This document shows positions 8,795-18,445 of a stretch of DNA of 64,000 nt, one piece after another (the first letter of the stretch is position 1; the number at the start of each line of letters is the position of its first letter). The position numbers were made by a program, and so were the translations under genes. The DNA lies in the NCBI GenBank assembly GCA_029202545.1, contig CP119311.1:5146001-5210000 (forward strand), written 5' to 3'. This DNA is from Candidatus Pseudobacter hemicellulosilyticus (lineage in GTDB: Bacteria; Bacteroidota; Bacteroidia; Chitinophagales; Chitinophagaceae). Under the pieces are notes generated by a model. The model ran no database searches. It had not been told where the DNA came from and saw nothing but the letters and a program-made list of their open reading frames with translations.

Positions 8795-9301
8795 ATGGCA
8801 GAAGTCAATAACAGTAAGTTATTACAAATAGATACAGGCATTCTTCAAAAGGATGCCTGTATTGTTATCGTCCGTACCGAATGGAATGCCGCTGTCATAG
8901 ACAAGCTGGAAGAGGGCTGTGTCCGCACCCTGAAAGCACAGGGCGTAAGCCAGATCCGCATCCTCAATGTTCCCGGCGCTTTCGAGATCCCCTTTGGCAT
9001 CAAAAGCTACTGGGATGCACACAAGGAAAAATATGCACAGGGCAGGCCGGCCGCCTTTATTGCGCTGGGCTGTGTACTGCGCGGGGATACGCCCCATTTT
9101 GATTATGTGTGCAAGGGCGTTACCGATGGGGTAATGCAACTCAATATCCAGCTGCCGGTACCGGTGATCTTTGGCGTACTGACGGTGGACAACCAGCAGC
9201 AGGCGGACGAACGGATAGGAGGCATCCATGGTCATAAAGGCGAGGAAGCCGCCATCACCGCCCTCAAGATGATCGCCCTGACCCAGTCGTTCAGGCAATA
9301 A
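8795..9301 (+). CDS. ribH: 6,7-dimethyl-8-ribityllumazine synthase
   Basis: 168 residues. RibH condenses 5-amino-6-ribitylamino-uracil with dihydroxybutanone phosphate to give lumazine, the next-to-last riboflavin step, and usually forms a 60-mer shell. Visible family motifs are the early TEWNAAVIDKL, the PGAFEIP loop, ALGCVLRGDTPHFDYVCKGV with the catalytic His, and FGVLTVDNQQQADER. The gene sits directly behind the TPR gene and ahead of a LutA-like gene. Confidence 0.96.
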   Translation: MAEVNNSKLLQIDTGILQKDACIVIVRTEWNAAVIDKLEEGCVRTLKAQGVSQIRILNVPGAFEIPFGIKSYWDAHKEKYAQGRPAAFIALGCVLRGDTPHFDYVCKGVTDGVMQLNIQLPVPVIFGVLTVDNQQQADERIGGIHGHKGEEAAITALKMIALTQSFRQ

Positions 9302-9309
9302 TTTCCCCT

Positions 9310-9317
9310 TAGATTTG
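9310..9317 (+). promoter_or_regulatory. -7-like element very close to the LutA-like start
   Basis: TAGATTTG matches TAnnTTTG exactly and ends only 7 bp before the ATG at 9325. If used, it would give a leaderless or near-leaderless transcript. No -33 TTTG was found. Confidence 0.35.
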
Positions 9318-9324
9318 CAGTACC

Positions 9325-10044
9325 ATGCACGTACAATTGTTCATACCCTGCTTCATTGACCAGCTTTATCCGCAGACCGCCTTCAACATGGTGAAAGTAC
9401 TTGAAAAAGCGGGCTGCACCGTTTCCTATAACAGCAACCAGACCTGCTGCGGTCAGCCAGCCTATAACGCCGGCTTCCGGGATGATGCCAAAGCCGTTTG
9501 CGGCAAATTCATCAAAGACTTCAGCGGTACAGACTATATTGTAGGCCCCAGCGCCTCCTGCGTGGGCTTCGTTAAGAACTATTTCCCCACTTTATTCGAA
9601 AATTCCTCCCAGCACAACGCCGTCAGGGACCTCCAGAAAAGGACCTATGAGCTGACGGACTTCCTGGTCAATGTCCTCAAAGTGGATGATTTTGGCGCCT
9701 CCCTGCATGCCAAAGCCACTTACCACGACTCCTGCGCAGCCCTCCGGGAATGCAAGGTCAAGACCGAACCCCGCACCCTGCTCTCCCATGTAAATGGCCT
9801 GGAAATAGTAGAGATGAAGGACGTGGAAACCTGCTGCGGCTTCGGCGGCACTTTTGCCGTTAAGTTTGAACCCATTTCCGTGGGCATGGCCGACCAGAAA
9901 GTGACCAATGCCAGGCAGACCGGTGCCGAATGCATTATTTCCACCGACCATTCCTGCCTCATGCACCTGGATGGATACATCAAACACAAGGGTTTGAATA
10001 TACAGACCATGCATATCGCCGACGTACTCGCCAGCGGCTGGTAA
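9325..10044 (+). CDS. (Fe-S)-binding oxidoreductase subunit, LutA/YkgE-like
   Basis: 239 residues made of two cysteine-rich CCG domains. The motifs are YNSNQTCCGQPAYNAGF near residue 40 and VETCCGFGGTFAVKF near 170, with an added YHDSCAALRE. This is the form of LutA/YkgE, a subunit of the L-lactate utilisation complex that carries electrons through Fe-S/heterodisulfide-type centres. LutB and LutC are not adjacent, so the lactate role is inferred only from similarity. The gene begins 23 bp after ribH. Confidence 0.88.
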   Translation: MHVQLFIPCFIDQLYPQTAFNMVKVLEKAGCTVSYNSNQTCCGQPAYNAGFRDDAKAVCGKFIKDFSGTDYIVGPSASCVGFVKNYFPTLFENSSQHNAVRDLQKRTYELTDFLVNVLKVDDFGASLHAKATYHDSCAALRECKVKTEPRTLLSHVNGLEIVEMKDVETCCGFGGTFAVKFEPISVGMADQKVTNARQTGAECIISTDHSCLMHLDGYIKHKGLNIQTMHIADVLASGW

Positions 10045-10219
10045 CTTCAGATGCCAACGGCATCGGTCCCCCATACCTGTTCCCGGCTCCCTCCCTCGCC
10101 GGTCAACCTGCCCGTAACGGCTAACCGCTCCCCATTTAAAATTTGCCGCTATCCCCAAATCCTGTGCTTTTCCCGGCAATTGCTTTGTATATTGAAGCAA
10201 GCCTAAATATGCATCTGAT

Positions 10220-12835
10220 ATGAAAAAACTACTATTAGCCTTGTTCTTCCTGTCCGTTCTGGGAAGCAGTAACGTCTTTGCTCAGAAAAAGGATAAAAAC
10301 CAGCCACCCGCTCCGCCAGCTGCCGATACCAGTAAGCCCAAAAAGCCAGCGGGCATCACCGACAAGGTGAAAAGCAGCAAAAAACTCGATGGCCTGTTCA
10401 CCGTTTACCAGGACACCGCTTCCGGCAGCGTTCAGCTGTACGTGAAGAAAGACCAGTTAGGGAAAGAATACATTTACCAGAGCTTTTCCGTGAACGGTCC
10501 CACCACGCTGTTCCTCAACCAGGGCATGCACCGCGTAACCCTGGTGTTCAAAGTGGAGAAAGCCTTCGACAAACTCGAATTCTCCCGCGTCAACACCCGT
10601 TTCTGGTACGATCCTGAGAACGCTGTCAGCAAAACCGCCAGCGTGGATAAGCCCGAAGCCGTTTTCCATATTGAGAAGATAGCAGGAGAGGACAGCACCG
10701 GTTACCTGATCAGCGCAGACGGTCTGTTCATCAGTGAAAAACTGGACCCTGTTAAGCCCATCATCACTGGTCCCATGGCCAGTATGTATTTTAACCTGGG
10801 CTCCCTCAACCCCGGCAAATCCCGCTACCATACCGTTCGCTCATTCCCCAATAATACTGATGTGGTGGTAGACATGGCCTATGACAACCCCATGATCACC
10901 ACCGATGGCGGCCCCGATATTACAGACCCCCGTTATTTACGGGTACGCATGCAGCATAGCCTGATAGAGATGCCGCAGAATGATTTCCGTCCCCGTTTTG
11001 ATGATCCGCGCGTAGGTTATTTTACGCAGCAGGTCACCAACCAGACCAGCATCAGCCCCGTGCCTTTCAAAGACATTATCCATCGCTGGGACCTCCAGAA
11101 AAAAGATCCCAACGCCACGCTCAGCGAGCCGGTAGAACCCATCGTTTTCTGGATAGAGAACACCACGCCGCTGGAATACCGGGACCTCATTGTGGCTTCC
11201 GGTCTCCGCTGGAACGAAGCCTTTGAAAAAGCCGGCTTCAAAAACGCCGTGCAGATGAAGATCATGCCGGATACCGCCACCTGGTGCCCGGATGATATCC
11301 GCTATAACGTGATCCGCTGGGTAGCTTCGGCCCAACCCAGCTATGGCGCCATCGGCCCCAGCTTTGTAAATCCCAAAACCGGGCAGATCCTCGGCGCCGA
11401 TATCACCATTGAATGGGCTACCGGCAGCGGCTCCGTGATCCTTGATGAGCTGTTCAACGGCTCTACTGCCGCCCTGTCCATGACAGCTGATCCACATGCA
11501 GACCATGCCAGTACCCAGCTGCCCGGCCTCAATGCCGCCCAGCTGGCGCACCTGCAAACCTGCACCCTGGCCCGTGAGCTGCAGGCGCAGCTGATGACCG
11601 GCACCACCGTGCTGGCCGCTACAGATGCACCGGATGCTGAAGTAAAGCTGCTGCACCAGCAATTCCTCAACTACCTGATCATGCACGAAATGGGCCATAC
11701 GCTGGGCCTCAACCACAACATGAAGGCCAGCCAGATGCTGTCTCCCGCAGAGATCAACAACACAGAGATCACCCATAAAATTGGCCTGATCGGTTCTGTA
11801 ATGGATTATCCCGCTGTCAATATCGCTGCTGACCGCAGCAAGCAGGGTGACTATTACACCACCAAGGCCGGCCCCTATGATCTATGGGCTATCGAGTATG
11901 GTTATACGCCATTCAGCCCCTCAGCAGAAGCCGCCGGACTGAAGAAGATCCTTGGTCGCAGCAATGAGCCTTATCTCACCTTCGGTAATGATGGCGATGA
12001 TATGCGCTCACCCGGTAAGGCCATGGATCCCCGCGTAAATGTGAACGACCTCACCAGCGATGCCATCGGTTATGCCGAAGAACGTTTTAAAATAGTGAAC
12101 CAGACCATGGGTAAGCTGGTGACCAAGTACACCAAACCCGGTCAGTCCTATGCCGAACTGCGGGCCCGCTACGGAACACTGCAGGGGCAGCGCTACGGTA
12201 TGATCGCCGCCGTTAGCCGCTACGTAGGCGGTGTATACATGGACAGGAGTTTCCCCGAACAGGCATCCACTCAGAAACCCTATACTGTAGTACCGCTGGC
12301 CACCCAGAAAAAAGCGGTGGAAGTGCTCAACAAATATGTATTTGCGCCCAACGCTTTTGAAGCCGATGCCCAGGTATATCCTTACCTGCAACCCCAGCGC
12401 CGCGGTTTCAACCAGAATGACAATGGTGATGATCCCCGGGTAACGGCCTATGCGCTGCAATTGCAGACCGGCGCCGCCCTGATGCACCTGGCGCATCCCG
12501 CCACCCTGCAGCGGATCACCAACTCCCGTCTCTATGGCAACCAGTACAGCGTGGCCAGCCTGTTCAGCGACCTGCAGAAAGGCATCTTTGATGCGGATAA
12601 CAGCGGCAACGTGAATGTGTTCCGCCAGTACCTGCAGACCACCTTCGTGAAAGGCATGTCCAATATCGTAGATCCTAAATCTTACGGGTATGATGACGTG
12701 GCCCGCGCCGCTGCACTCAACACCCTGAAAAAGATAAAGGCCCAGCTGGGAAGCGCCCTATCCACCAACGAGGAAACAAAAGCACACCGTGCCAACCTTG
12801 TATGGCTCATCAACAATGCGCTGGAACCTAAGTAA
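10220..12835 (+). CDS. secreted zinc-dependent metalloprotease, DUF5117/DUF5118 type
   Basis: 871 residues. A signal peptide (MKKLLLALFFLSVLGSSNVFAQ) leads into a low-complexity Pro/Lys-rich segment, then the conserved DUF5118/DUF5117-type region (about 50-400), including LYVKKDQLGKEYIYQSFSVNG and GLRWNEAFEKAGFKNAV. The catalytic zinc motif HEMGHTLGLNHN lies near residue 489, followed by the SVMDYPAVN Met-turn; these fit a metzincin-like peptidase. The remaining C-terminal region is helical. Natural substrates are unknown. It is most likely periplasmic or secreted. A terminator follows directly. Confidence 0.92.
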   Translation: MKKLLLALFFLSVLGSSNVFAQKKDKNQPPAPPAADTSKPKKPAGITDKVKSSKKLDGLFTVYQDTASGSVQLYVKKDQLGKEYIYQSFSVNGPTTLFLNQGMHRVTLVFKVEKAFDKLEFSRVNTRFWYDPENAVSKTASVDKPEAVFHIEKIAGEDSTGYLISADGLFISEKLDPVKPIITGPMASMYFNLGSLNPGKSRYHTVRSFPNNTDVVVDMAYDNPMITTDGGPDITDPRYLRVRMQHSLIEMPQNDFRPRFDDPRVGYFTQQVTNQTSISPVPFKDIIHRWDLQKKDPNATLSEPVEPIVFWIENTTPLEYRDLIVASGLRWNEAFEKAGFKNAVQMKIMPDTATWCPDDIRYNVIRWVASAQPSYGAIGPSFVNPKTGQILGADITIEWATGSGSVILDELFNGSTAALSMTADPHADHASTQLPGLNAAQLAHLQTCTLARELQAQLMTGTTVLAATDAPDAEVKLLHQQFLNYLIMHEMGHTLGLNHNMKASQMLSPAEINNTEITHKIGLIGSVMDYPAVNIAADRSKQGDYYTTKAGPYDLWAIEYGYTPFSPSAEAAGLKKILGRSNEPYLTFGNDGDDMRSPGKAMDPRVNVNDLTSDAIGYAEERFKIVNQTMGKLVTKYTKPGQSYAELRARYGTLQGQRYGMIAAVSRYVGGVYMDRSFPEQASTQKPYTVVPLATQKKAVEVLNKYVFAPNAFEADAQVYPYLQPQRRGFNQNDNGDDPRVTAYALQLQTGAALMHLAHPATLQRITNSRLYGNQYSVASLFSDLQKGIFDADNSGNVNVFRQYLQTTFVKGMSNIVDPKSYGYDDVARAAALNTLKKIKAQLGSALSTNEETKAHRANLVWLINNALEPK

Positions 12836-12860
12836 ACAACTTGTCTGAAGTTGCTCAATA

Positions 12861-12895
12861 AAAAAACGAGCTACGCATGCATAGCTCGTTTTTTT
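12861..12895. terminator. bidirectional terminator between convergent genes
   Basis: An 8-bp stem (12866-12873 with 12882-12889) has A-rich and T-rich flanks. It ends the protease gene (+) and lies about 30 bp past the stop of the outer-membrane protein gene (-). Confidence 0.88.
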
Positions 12896-12923
12896 ATTGG
12901 GATAAGATGAAATACAGGGCTTA

Positions 12924-13412
12924 TCAGAAAGTGAAGCGAACGGCAAAGCCGCCCCAGCCACCTTCAAAATAAGTGTAGCCTACAATGTTGAAAGAAGGCT
13001 GCCAGTCGATGCTGAGGTTGATAGGCGCGCCATTGATCTTATAATCCAGGCCAATGACACCATCCACCCCGATATTCAACCCTTCGGCGCGGTTGGGATA
13101 GCGATCCTTCCATTCGTCATTCCAGAAGCCAACGTGCGCTCCCGGACCAATATACCATTTCAGGCCAGGCGCCCCGTTGATATCCCCATGGAACTCATAC
13201 AGGCCGGTGAACCGGAAACCATATCTCCAGAAATAACCCAGGCCTTCCAGGGCCACGTCATCTTTGGTGAAATGTTTAATAGAAATGGAGCCGGGGTAAA
13301 CTTTAACCCCAAGCGCGGTCCGGTAATCGGAACCCAGGGCCTGGGCAGAAGCAGAATAGGAGATGGCGGACAGGAATCCTGTCAGTCCAAGTGCAAACAG
13401 TAGCTTTTTCAT
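12924..13412 (-). CDS. small outer-membrane beta-barrel protein
   Basis: 162 residues. The signal peptide is cut after SASAQ (about residue 25). The rest alternates hydrophobic and polar residues in short strands rich in Gly and aromatics, and it ends in GGFAVRFTF with a terminal Phe, the usual C-terminal signature of outer-membrane barrels. The length would fit an 8-stranded barrel. No specific family motif was recognised and no function is proposed. It is divergent from rimO. Confidence 0.75.
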   Translation of the reverse strand: MKKLLFALGLTGFLSAISYSASAQALGSDYRTALGVKVYPGSISIKHFTKDDVALEGLGYFWRYGFRFTGLYEFHGDINGAPGLKWYIGPGAHVGFWNDEWKDRYPNRAEGLNIGVDGVIGLDYKINGAPINLSIDWQPSFNIVGYTYFEGGWGGFAVRFTF

Positions 13413-13589
13413 GTTCGTAATGTTTAAAACACGCTAATGCGTCGAAAATCTGTGCCAAACCTCGTTAAAGAGGTCATATAAAAGGATAACTGTATAGAAT
13501 TCAGGTTGATAGGCGGGTATGTTGATGCGCTAAATTACTATGCGGGCACCATACGGCCAAGCAGGACCACCCGATAATTTTTTTGTAGT

Positions 13590-13597
13590 TACCTTTG
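13590..13597 (+). promoter_or_regulatory. -7 element close to the rimO start
   Basis: TACCTTTG matches TAnnTTTG and ends 10 bp before the rimO ATG, which again predicts a very short leader. No -33 partner at 19-21 bp was seen. Confidence 0.4.
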
Positions 13598-13607
13598 CCG
13601 ACTCAGT

Positions 13608-14921
13608 ATGAAAACAAGAACACGCAAACAGGACAAGATCAACATCATAACATTGGGCTGCAGTAAGAATATGGTTGACAGCGAAGTGCTGAGCGGCCAG
13701 CTGAAAGCCAATGATATAGATGTAGTGCACGAGAATGGCAAACTGGATCACAACATTGTGATCGTCAACACCTGCGGCTTTATTGACAAGGCCAAGGCAG
13801 AATCTATTAATACTATCCTTGACCAGGTAGACCTCAAGCGCCGGGGCAAGCTGGACAAGGTATATGTTACCGGCTGCCTCAGCGAACGGTACCGCAATAA
13901 CCTGGAAGAAGAGATCCCCGAGGTAGACGCCTTTTTCGGCACCATGGAGCTGCCCCTGATCCTGAAACAGTTTGAAGCCGATTACAAGGCGGAACTGGTA
14001 GGGGAGCGGCTGCTGGCCACACCTAAACATTATGCCTACCTGAAAATAGCGGAAGGCTGTAACCGGACCTGTTCTTTCTGCGCTATCCCCCTGATGCGCG
14101 GCAACCATGTGAGCCGCAGCATTGAAGACCTGGTGAAAGAAGCGGAGAAGCTGGTCAGCATGGGTGTGAAAGAAGTGATGCTGATTGCACAGGAGCTGAC
14201 CTATTACGGCCTGGACCTGTACAAGAAAAGGATGCTGCCTGAGCTGCTGCACCGCCTGGCCGATGTCAAAGGCCTGACCTGGATCCGCCTTCATTACGCC
14301 TATCCTTCCAAATTCCCCCTGGAGATCCTGGATGTGATGCGCGAAAGGGAAAATATCTGCAAATACCTGGATATGCCGCTGCAGCATGCCAGCGATCCCA
14401 TGCTTAAAGCCATGCGCCGGCAGATCACCAAGGGCGAAATGGATGAGCTGATCTATACCATCCGCGAAAAAGTGCCCGGCATCTGCCTGCGCACCACCCT
14501 GATTGCCGGCTTCCCCGGTGAAACCAGGGAGGATGTGGAGACCGTGAAGGCCTTCCTGCAACAGCACCGCTTTGACAGGGTAGGGATCTTCACCTATTCC
14601 CACGAAGAAAATACGTCTGCCTATACACTGGAAGATACCGTTCCCCAGGAAGAGAAAGAGCTGCGCGCCCAGGAGATCATGGAAGTGCAGCAGGAGATCA
14701 GTTTTGAGAAGAACCAGGCCAAGGTTGGACAGGTGTTCAAAACCCTGATCGACAAAAAAGAATCAGGCCGCTACCTTGGTCGTACGGAGTTTGACAGCGT
14801 GGAAGTGGACAATGAAGTGATCATCCAGACCAATAAGAAACTGCCAATAGGTGAGTTTGTCAATGTGAAGATCACAAAGGCTTACGACTATGACCTGGAA
14901 GGCGAAGTAGTGGAAGACTAA
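13608..14921 (+). CDS. rimO: ribosomal protein S12 methylthiotransferase RimO
   Basis: 437 residues. RimO adds a methylthio group to an aspartate of ribosomal protein S12 using two Fe-S clusters and SAM. The N-terminal UPF0004 domain shows LGCSKNMVDSE, NTCGFIDKAK and TGCLSERY with its three cluster cysteines. The radical-SAM motif is CNRTCSFC near residue 150, followed by RLHYAYPSKFP and FPGETREDVE. The TRAM domain forms the C-terminus, with the FDSVEVDNEV segment. All key cysteines are present. A short tandem repeat lies directly downstream. Confidence 0.97.
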   Translation: MKTRTRKQDKINIITLGCSKNMVDSEVLSGQLKANDIDVVHENGKLDHNIVIVNTCGFIDKAKAESINTILDQVDLKRRGKLDKVYVTGCLSERYRNNLEEEIPEVDAFFGTMELPLILKQFEADYKAELVGERLLATPKHYAYLKIAEGCNRTCSFCAIPLMRGNHVSRSIEDLVKEAEKLVSMGVKEVMLIAQELTYYGLDLYKKRMLPELLHRLADVKGLTWIRLHYAYPSKFPLEILDVMRERENICKYLDMPLQHASDPMLKAMRRQITKGEMDELIYTIREKVPGICLRTTLIAGFPGETREDVETVKAFLQQHRFDRVGIFTYSHEENTSAYTLEDTVPQEEKELRAQEIMEVQQEISFEKNQAKVGQVFKTLIDKKESGRYLGRTEFDSVEVDNEVIIQTNKKLPIGEFVNVKITKAYDYDLEGEVVED

Positions 14922-14951
14922 CCCAAGTTCTCCGCGGTTCACCAGTCGCCC

Positions 14952-15230
14952 GCCTGCGGCTGACCAATAACTGTCGCTCGCATCCGGCGAGTGGCCACTA
15001 TTCCGTCGCTTCCGGCGACCGGCCCATCACTATCAGTTAGCCTGCGGCTGACCAACAACCGTCGCTCGCCTCCGGCGAGTGATCACTGTTCCGTCAACTC
15101 CGGCTACCGGTCCCATCACTATCAGTTAGCCGGCGGCTGACCAACAACCGTCGCTCGCCTCCGGCGAGTGACCACTATTCCGTCAACTCCGGCTACCGTC
15201 CCATCACTATCAGTTAACCGGCGGCTGACC
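14952..15230. repeat. tandem repeat, 88-89 bp period, three units plus a partial one
   Basis: Units begin at 14952, 15040 and 15129, and a fourth partial one at 15217 (periods 88, 89, 88). Each unit begins near GCCTGCGGCTGACC, carries the inverted repeat CTCGCC-TCC-GGCGAG, and ends with CCATCACTATCAGTTA. Units differ at a small number of positions. The block fills nearly the whole gap between rimO and the aldehyde dehydrogenase gene, and in RNA it would fold into a row of GC-rich hairpins. No coding potential is seen. Confidence 0.9.
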
Positions 15231-15243
15231 CTTAAATTGTTTT

Positions 15244-16734
15244 GTGCCTATGTTTCCAGATACTCCCATACAAGAAATAGACAGTCTGTTGCAGCAGGCC
15301 TGGAATGCCTTTCCAATTTTCCGGCAGGTATCCATCCGTGAGCGGGCCCGTTTCCTCCGGACCATTGCAGCCAATATAGAGGCCAGCCAGCAGCTGATCC
15401 CTGTGGCCATGGAAGAGACCAACCTTCCCGAAGCCCGTTTACGGGTAGAAAAAGCCCGCACCATCTTCCAGCTCAGCAGCTATGCCGATCACTGCGAGCA
15501 GGGCGCCTGGCTGGAAGCCCGGATAGATACGGCCAATCCCCAACTCAATCCTCCAAAGCCGGATATCCGCAAATACCTGATCCCGTTGGGTCCTGTAGTA
15601 GTCTTTGGCGCCAGCAATTTCCCTTTTGCCTACTCCACGGCAGGAGGGGATACCGCTACCGCCCTGGCAGCCGGTTGTCCCGTGATCGTGAAAGCGCACC
15701 CGGCACATGCTCTGACCTCGGAACTGGTAGCCCAGCTGATTGCCGGCGCGGTGCAGGAATGCGGGTTGCCCGCCGGTGTTTTTGCCCATGTGCATGGCCA
15801 GTCCAATGAAACAGGTAAGACCCTGGTGATGCATCCGCGGACCAAAGCCGTGGGCTTTACAGGCTCCTTTGCGGGTGGTAAGGCCTTATTCAACTGGGCC
15901 AATCAGCGGACCGAGCCCATTCCTGTTTTTGCAGAGATGGGCAGTGTGAACCCGGTCTTCCTGCTGCCAGAAAAGCTGCGCCAGTCGGCCGGTGAGATAG
16001 CCCGCCAGTATGCGGCCAGCATTACCCAGAGCGTAGGCCAGTTCTGCACCAATCCCGGACTGCTCATTGGCCTGGAGGACCGGGCATTGGATGAGTTCCT
16101 GGAAACACTGGGCGCCGCTATCCGTAAAACAGCTCCCGAGCCCATGCTGCATCCCGGCATTGCCAAAGCTTTCCGGGAAAAACGTACTGCTGCCTTATCG
16201 CAACCCGATGTGCAGCTGATAGCCGAATCCAGCCAGTCGGCCACCGAACTGCAGGGGATACCTACCATTGCCAGTACTACCGGAGAAGCCTTCCTCCAAA
16301 ATCCATTATTGCACCAGGAAGTCTTTGGCCCTTATTCCATCCTGGTCCGCTGCAAGGATATCACGGAAATGCTACGGGTAGCCCGGCAGCTGGAAGGCCA
16401 GCTTACCAGTACCCTGATGGCTACGGAAGAAGAGGTGAAACAGGTACCGGAGCTGGTAGACGCCCTGGTCAACGCCTGCGGTCGTTTTATCTTCAACGGC
16501 GTACCCACCGGTGTTACTGTTGCGCTCAGTATGCAGCATGGCGGTCCTTATCCTGCTACCACAGACGCCCGGTTCACTTCAGTAGGAGCGGATGGCATCC
16601 GCCGTTTTGCCCGGCCGCTGGCCTACCAGAACTGGCCGGACAGCCTGCTGCCGCCCGCCTTGCAGAATGCCAATCCACTGGGCATCTGGCGCACCGTCAA
16701 TAATGAACTGACCAAAGCCTTTATAGTTTTTTAA
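15244..16734 (+). CDS. aldehyde dehydrogenase, alpha-ketoglutarate-semialdehyde type
   Basis: 496 residues from a GTG at 15244; an ATG at 15250 is an equal alternative and changes only two residues. The sequence fits the NADP-dependent ALDH subgroup that includes 2,5-dioxovalerate (alpha-ketoglutarate semialdehyde) dehydrogenase: GPVVVFGASNFPFAYSTAGGDT, cofactor-site VIVKAHPAH, catalytic Glu in EMGSVNPVFLLP, and catalytic Cys in SVGQFCTNPG. The subgroup oxidises semialdehydes from pentose, glucarate or hydroxyproline breakdown. No pathway genes are adjacent, so the real substrate is uncertain. The start comes right after the 88-bp repeat. Confidence 0.85.
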   Translation: MPMFPDTPIQEIDSLLQQAWNAFPIFRQVSIRERARFLRTIAANIEASQQLIPVAMEETNLPEARLRVEKARTIFQLSSYADHCEQGAWLEARIDTANPQLNPPKPDIRKYLIPLGPVVVFGASNFPFAYSTAGGDTATALAAGCPVIVKAHPAHALTSELVAQLIAGAVQECGLPAGVFAHVHGQSNETGKTLVMHPRTKAVGFTGSFAGGKALFNWANQRTEPIPVFAEMGSVNPVFLLPEKLRQSAGEIARQYAASITQSVGQFCTNPGLLIGLEDRALDEFLETLGAAIRKTAPEPMLHPGIAKAFREKRTAALSQPDVQLIAESSQSATELQGIPTIASTTGEAFLQNPLLHQEVFGPYSILVRCKDITEMLRVARQLEGQLTSTLMATEEEVKQVPELVDALVNACGRFIFNGVPTGVTVALSMQHGGPYPATTDARFTSVGADGIRRFARPLAYQNWPDSLLPPALQNANPLGIWRTVNNELTKAFIVF

Positions 16735-16836
16735 CGCGCCATTTTAATAACCCGGCCCAACAAAAGGCAATAACCTTTGTTAAAAATGACCTGTGGATTT
16801 TTTATGCGCAGGCAAATTGTACTTTTACCAACACTT

Positions 16837-18438
16837 ATGAACTGTAGCACTACACAAGTACCATATACGGCAACCGGTTATTTCTCTAAACTGATTACAG
16901 CTTACCTGGAAAATGAGCCAGGGCTGCGCTCTTTCTATGCGCACAGGCCGGATAAAAATGGTATCCAGGCGGCTATCAAAGCACGCCAGCAGTTCACACA
17001 GGACCACCGCCAATTACTGGTCAGCGCCCTGCAGGAGCAGTATGCCGGCGCTACTCCTTCCGGCGCAGTACAGCGCAATATTGAATTACTGAAGGAGCCC
17101 ACTACTTTCACCATTACCACAGCACACCAGCCCGCTATTTTTACCGGGCATCTCTATTTTATTTATAAGATCCTGCACACCATCCGACTGGCCGAACAGT
17201 TCCGGAAAGAATGGCCCGATTATAATTTTGTGCCCGTATTCTGGATGGGCAGTGAAGATGCAGACCTCGATGAGCTGGGCCATATCTGGCTCAGTGGTGA
17301 TACCCTGACCTGGGATACCAAACAAAAAGGGGCCGTTGGCCGGATGAACACCAAAGGACTGGAAAAGATCATCCACCGCATAGAAGGAGAACTATCCATA
17401 CATCCCCATGGGCCGGCCCTGGTGCAGCTGCTTAAAGAGAGTTATCTCAACAGTCCCGATATACAGACCGCCACTTTCAGACTGCTGCATGCGTTGTTTG
17501 CAGAATATGGACTGGTGGTGATCATCCCGGACCGGGCCGACCTGAAACGCGCCATGCAACCGGTGTTTGAAGATGACCTGTTCCGTCAGCAACCATCCGT
17601 CATTGTACAGCAAACCGTGGAAGCATTGTCCGCCCGCTATAAAGTGCAGGCCAATCCACGGCCCATCAACCTGTTCTACCTGACAGACGGTATCCGGGAA
17701 CTGATTGAAAAAGACCAGGACCAGTACGCTGTCCGTAATACCAGCATCCGGTTCAGTCCCGAACAGTTACAGGCAGAACTGAACGCGCATCCCGAGCGTT
17801 TCAGTCCCAATGTGATCCTGCGCGGCCTGTACCAGGAAACTATCTTACCCAATATCGCCTTTGTGGGCGGTGGGGGAGAAACGGCCTACTGGCTGGAACT
17901 AAAAGAGTTCTTCCATCATTACCAGGTGCCCTTCCCGGTGCTGGTGCTGCGCAATTCTTTCCTGGTCATGGAAAAGAAATGGGAGGAGAAGATGGAAAAG
18001 CTGGGCTTCTCGGTCCCTGATATTTTCCGTTCCGAACAGCAGCTGCTTTCCTTGCTGGTGTCCCGACAGTCCAATGGTCATCTCAAACTGGAAAAAGAAT
18101 TACAGGCCGCCAGCACACTGTATGAAGAACTGGCACAGAAAGCCGGCCAGATCGACAATACTTTATTGCCACATATTGAAGCCCTGCGATCCAGGACTGT
18201 AAAGCCTTTGCAGGAACTGGAGAAAAAAATGCTGCGTGCAGAAAAAAGGAAATACGACAACGAGCAGGTACAGATCCGGCTGCTTCGTTCCGCCCTGTTC
18301 CCTAAAAATGGATTACAGGAACGCGTAGCCAATTTCCTTCCCTTCTATGCACAATGGGGCGCTGCCTTTATCCGTGAGCTGTACAAGGCATCACTGGGAT
18401 TGGAGCAGGAATTTGTGGTACTGCATGTAGAAGATTGA
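16837..18438 (+). CDS. bshC: bacillithiol biosynthesis cysteine-adding enzyme BshC
   Basis: 533 residues from the ATG at 16837 (MNCSTTQVPYTATGYFSKL), which gives the normal family length; in-frame codons upstream from 16777 give an atypical N-terminus. BshC joins cysteine to glucosaminyl-malate in the last step of bacillithiol synthesis. Supporting features are TITTAHQPAIFTGHLYFIYKILHTI, VFWMGSEDADLDELGH, and a long C-terminal coiled coil (about 440-500). bshA and bshB are not adjacent. It converges with the next gene, 7 bp apart. Confidence 0.93.
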   Translation: MNCSTTQVPYTATGYFSKLITAYLENEPGLRSFYAHRPDKNGIQAAIKARQQFTQDHRQLLVSALQEQYAGATPSGAVQRNIELLKEPTTFTITTAHQPAIFTGHLYFIYKILHTIRLAEQFRKEWPDYNFVPVFWMGSEDADLDELGHIWLSGDTLTWDTKQKGAVGRMNTKGLEKIIHRIEGELSIHPHGPALVQLLKESYLNSPDIQTATFRLLHALFAEYGLVVIIPDRADLKRAMQPVFEDDLFRQQPSVIVQQTVEALSARYKVQANPRPINLFYLTDGIRELIEKDQDQYAVRNTSIRFSPEQLQAELNAHPERFSPNVILRGLYQETILPNIAFVGGGGETAYWLELKEFFHHYQVPFPVLVLRNSFLVMEKKWEEKMEKLGFSVPDIFRSEQQLLSLLVSRQSNGHLKLEKELQAASTLYEELAQKAGQIDNTLLPHIEALRSRTVKPLQELEKKMLRAEKRKYDNEQVQIRLLRSALFPKNGLQERVANFLPFYAQWGAAFIRELYKASLGLEQEFVVLHVED

Positions 18439-18445
18439 TCCCCCC

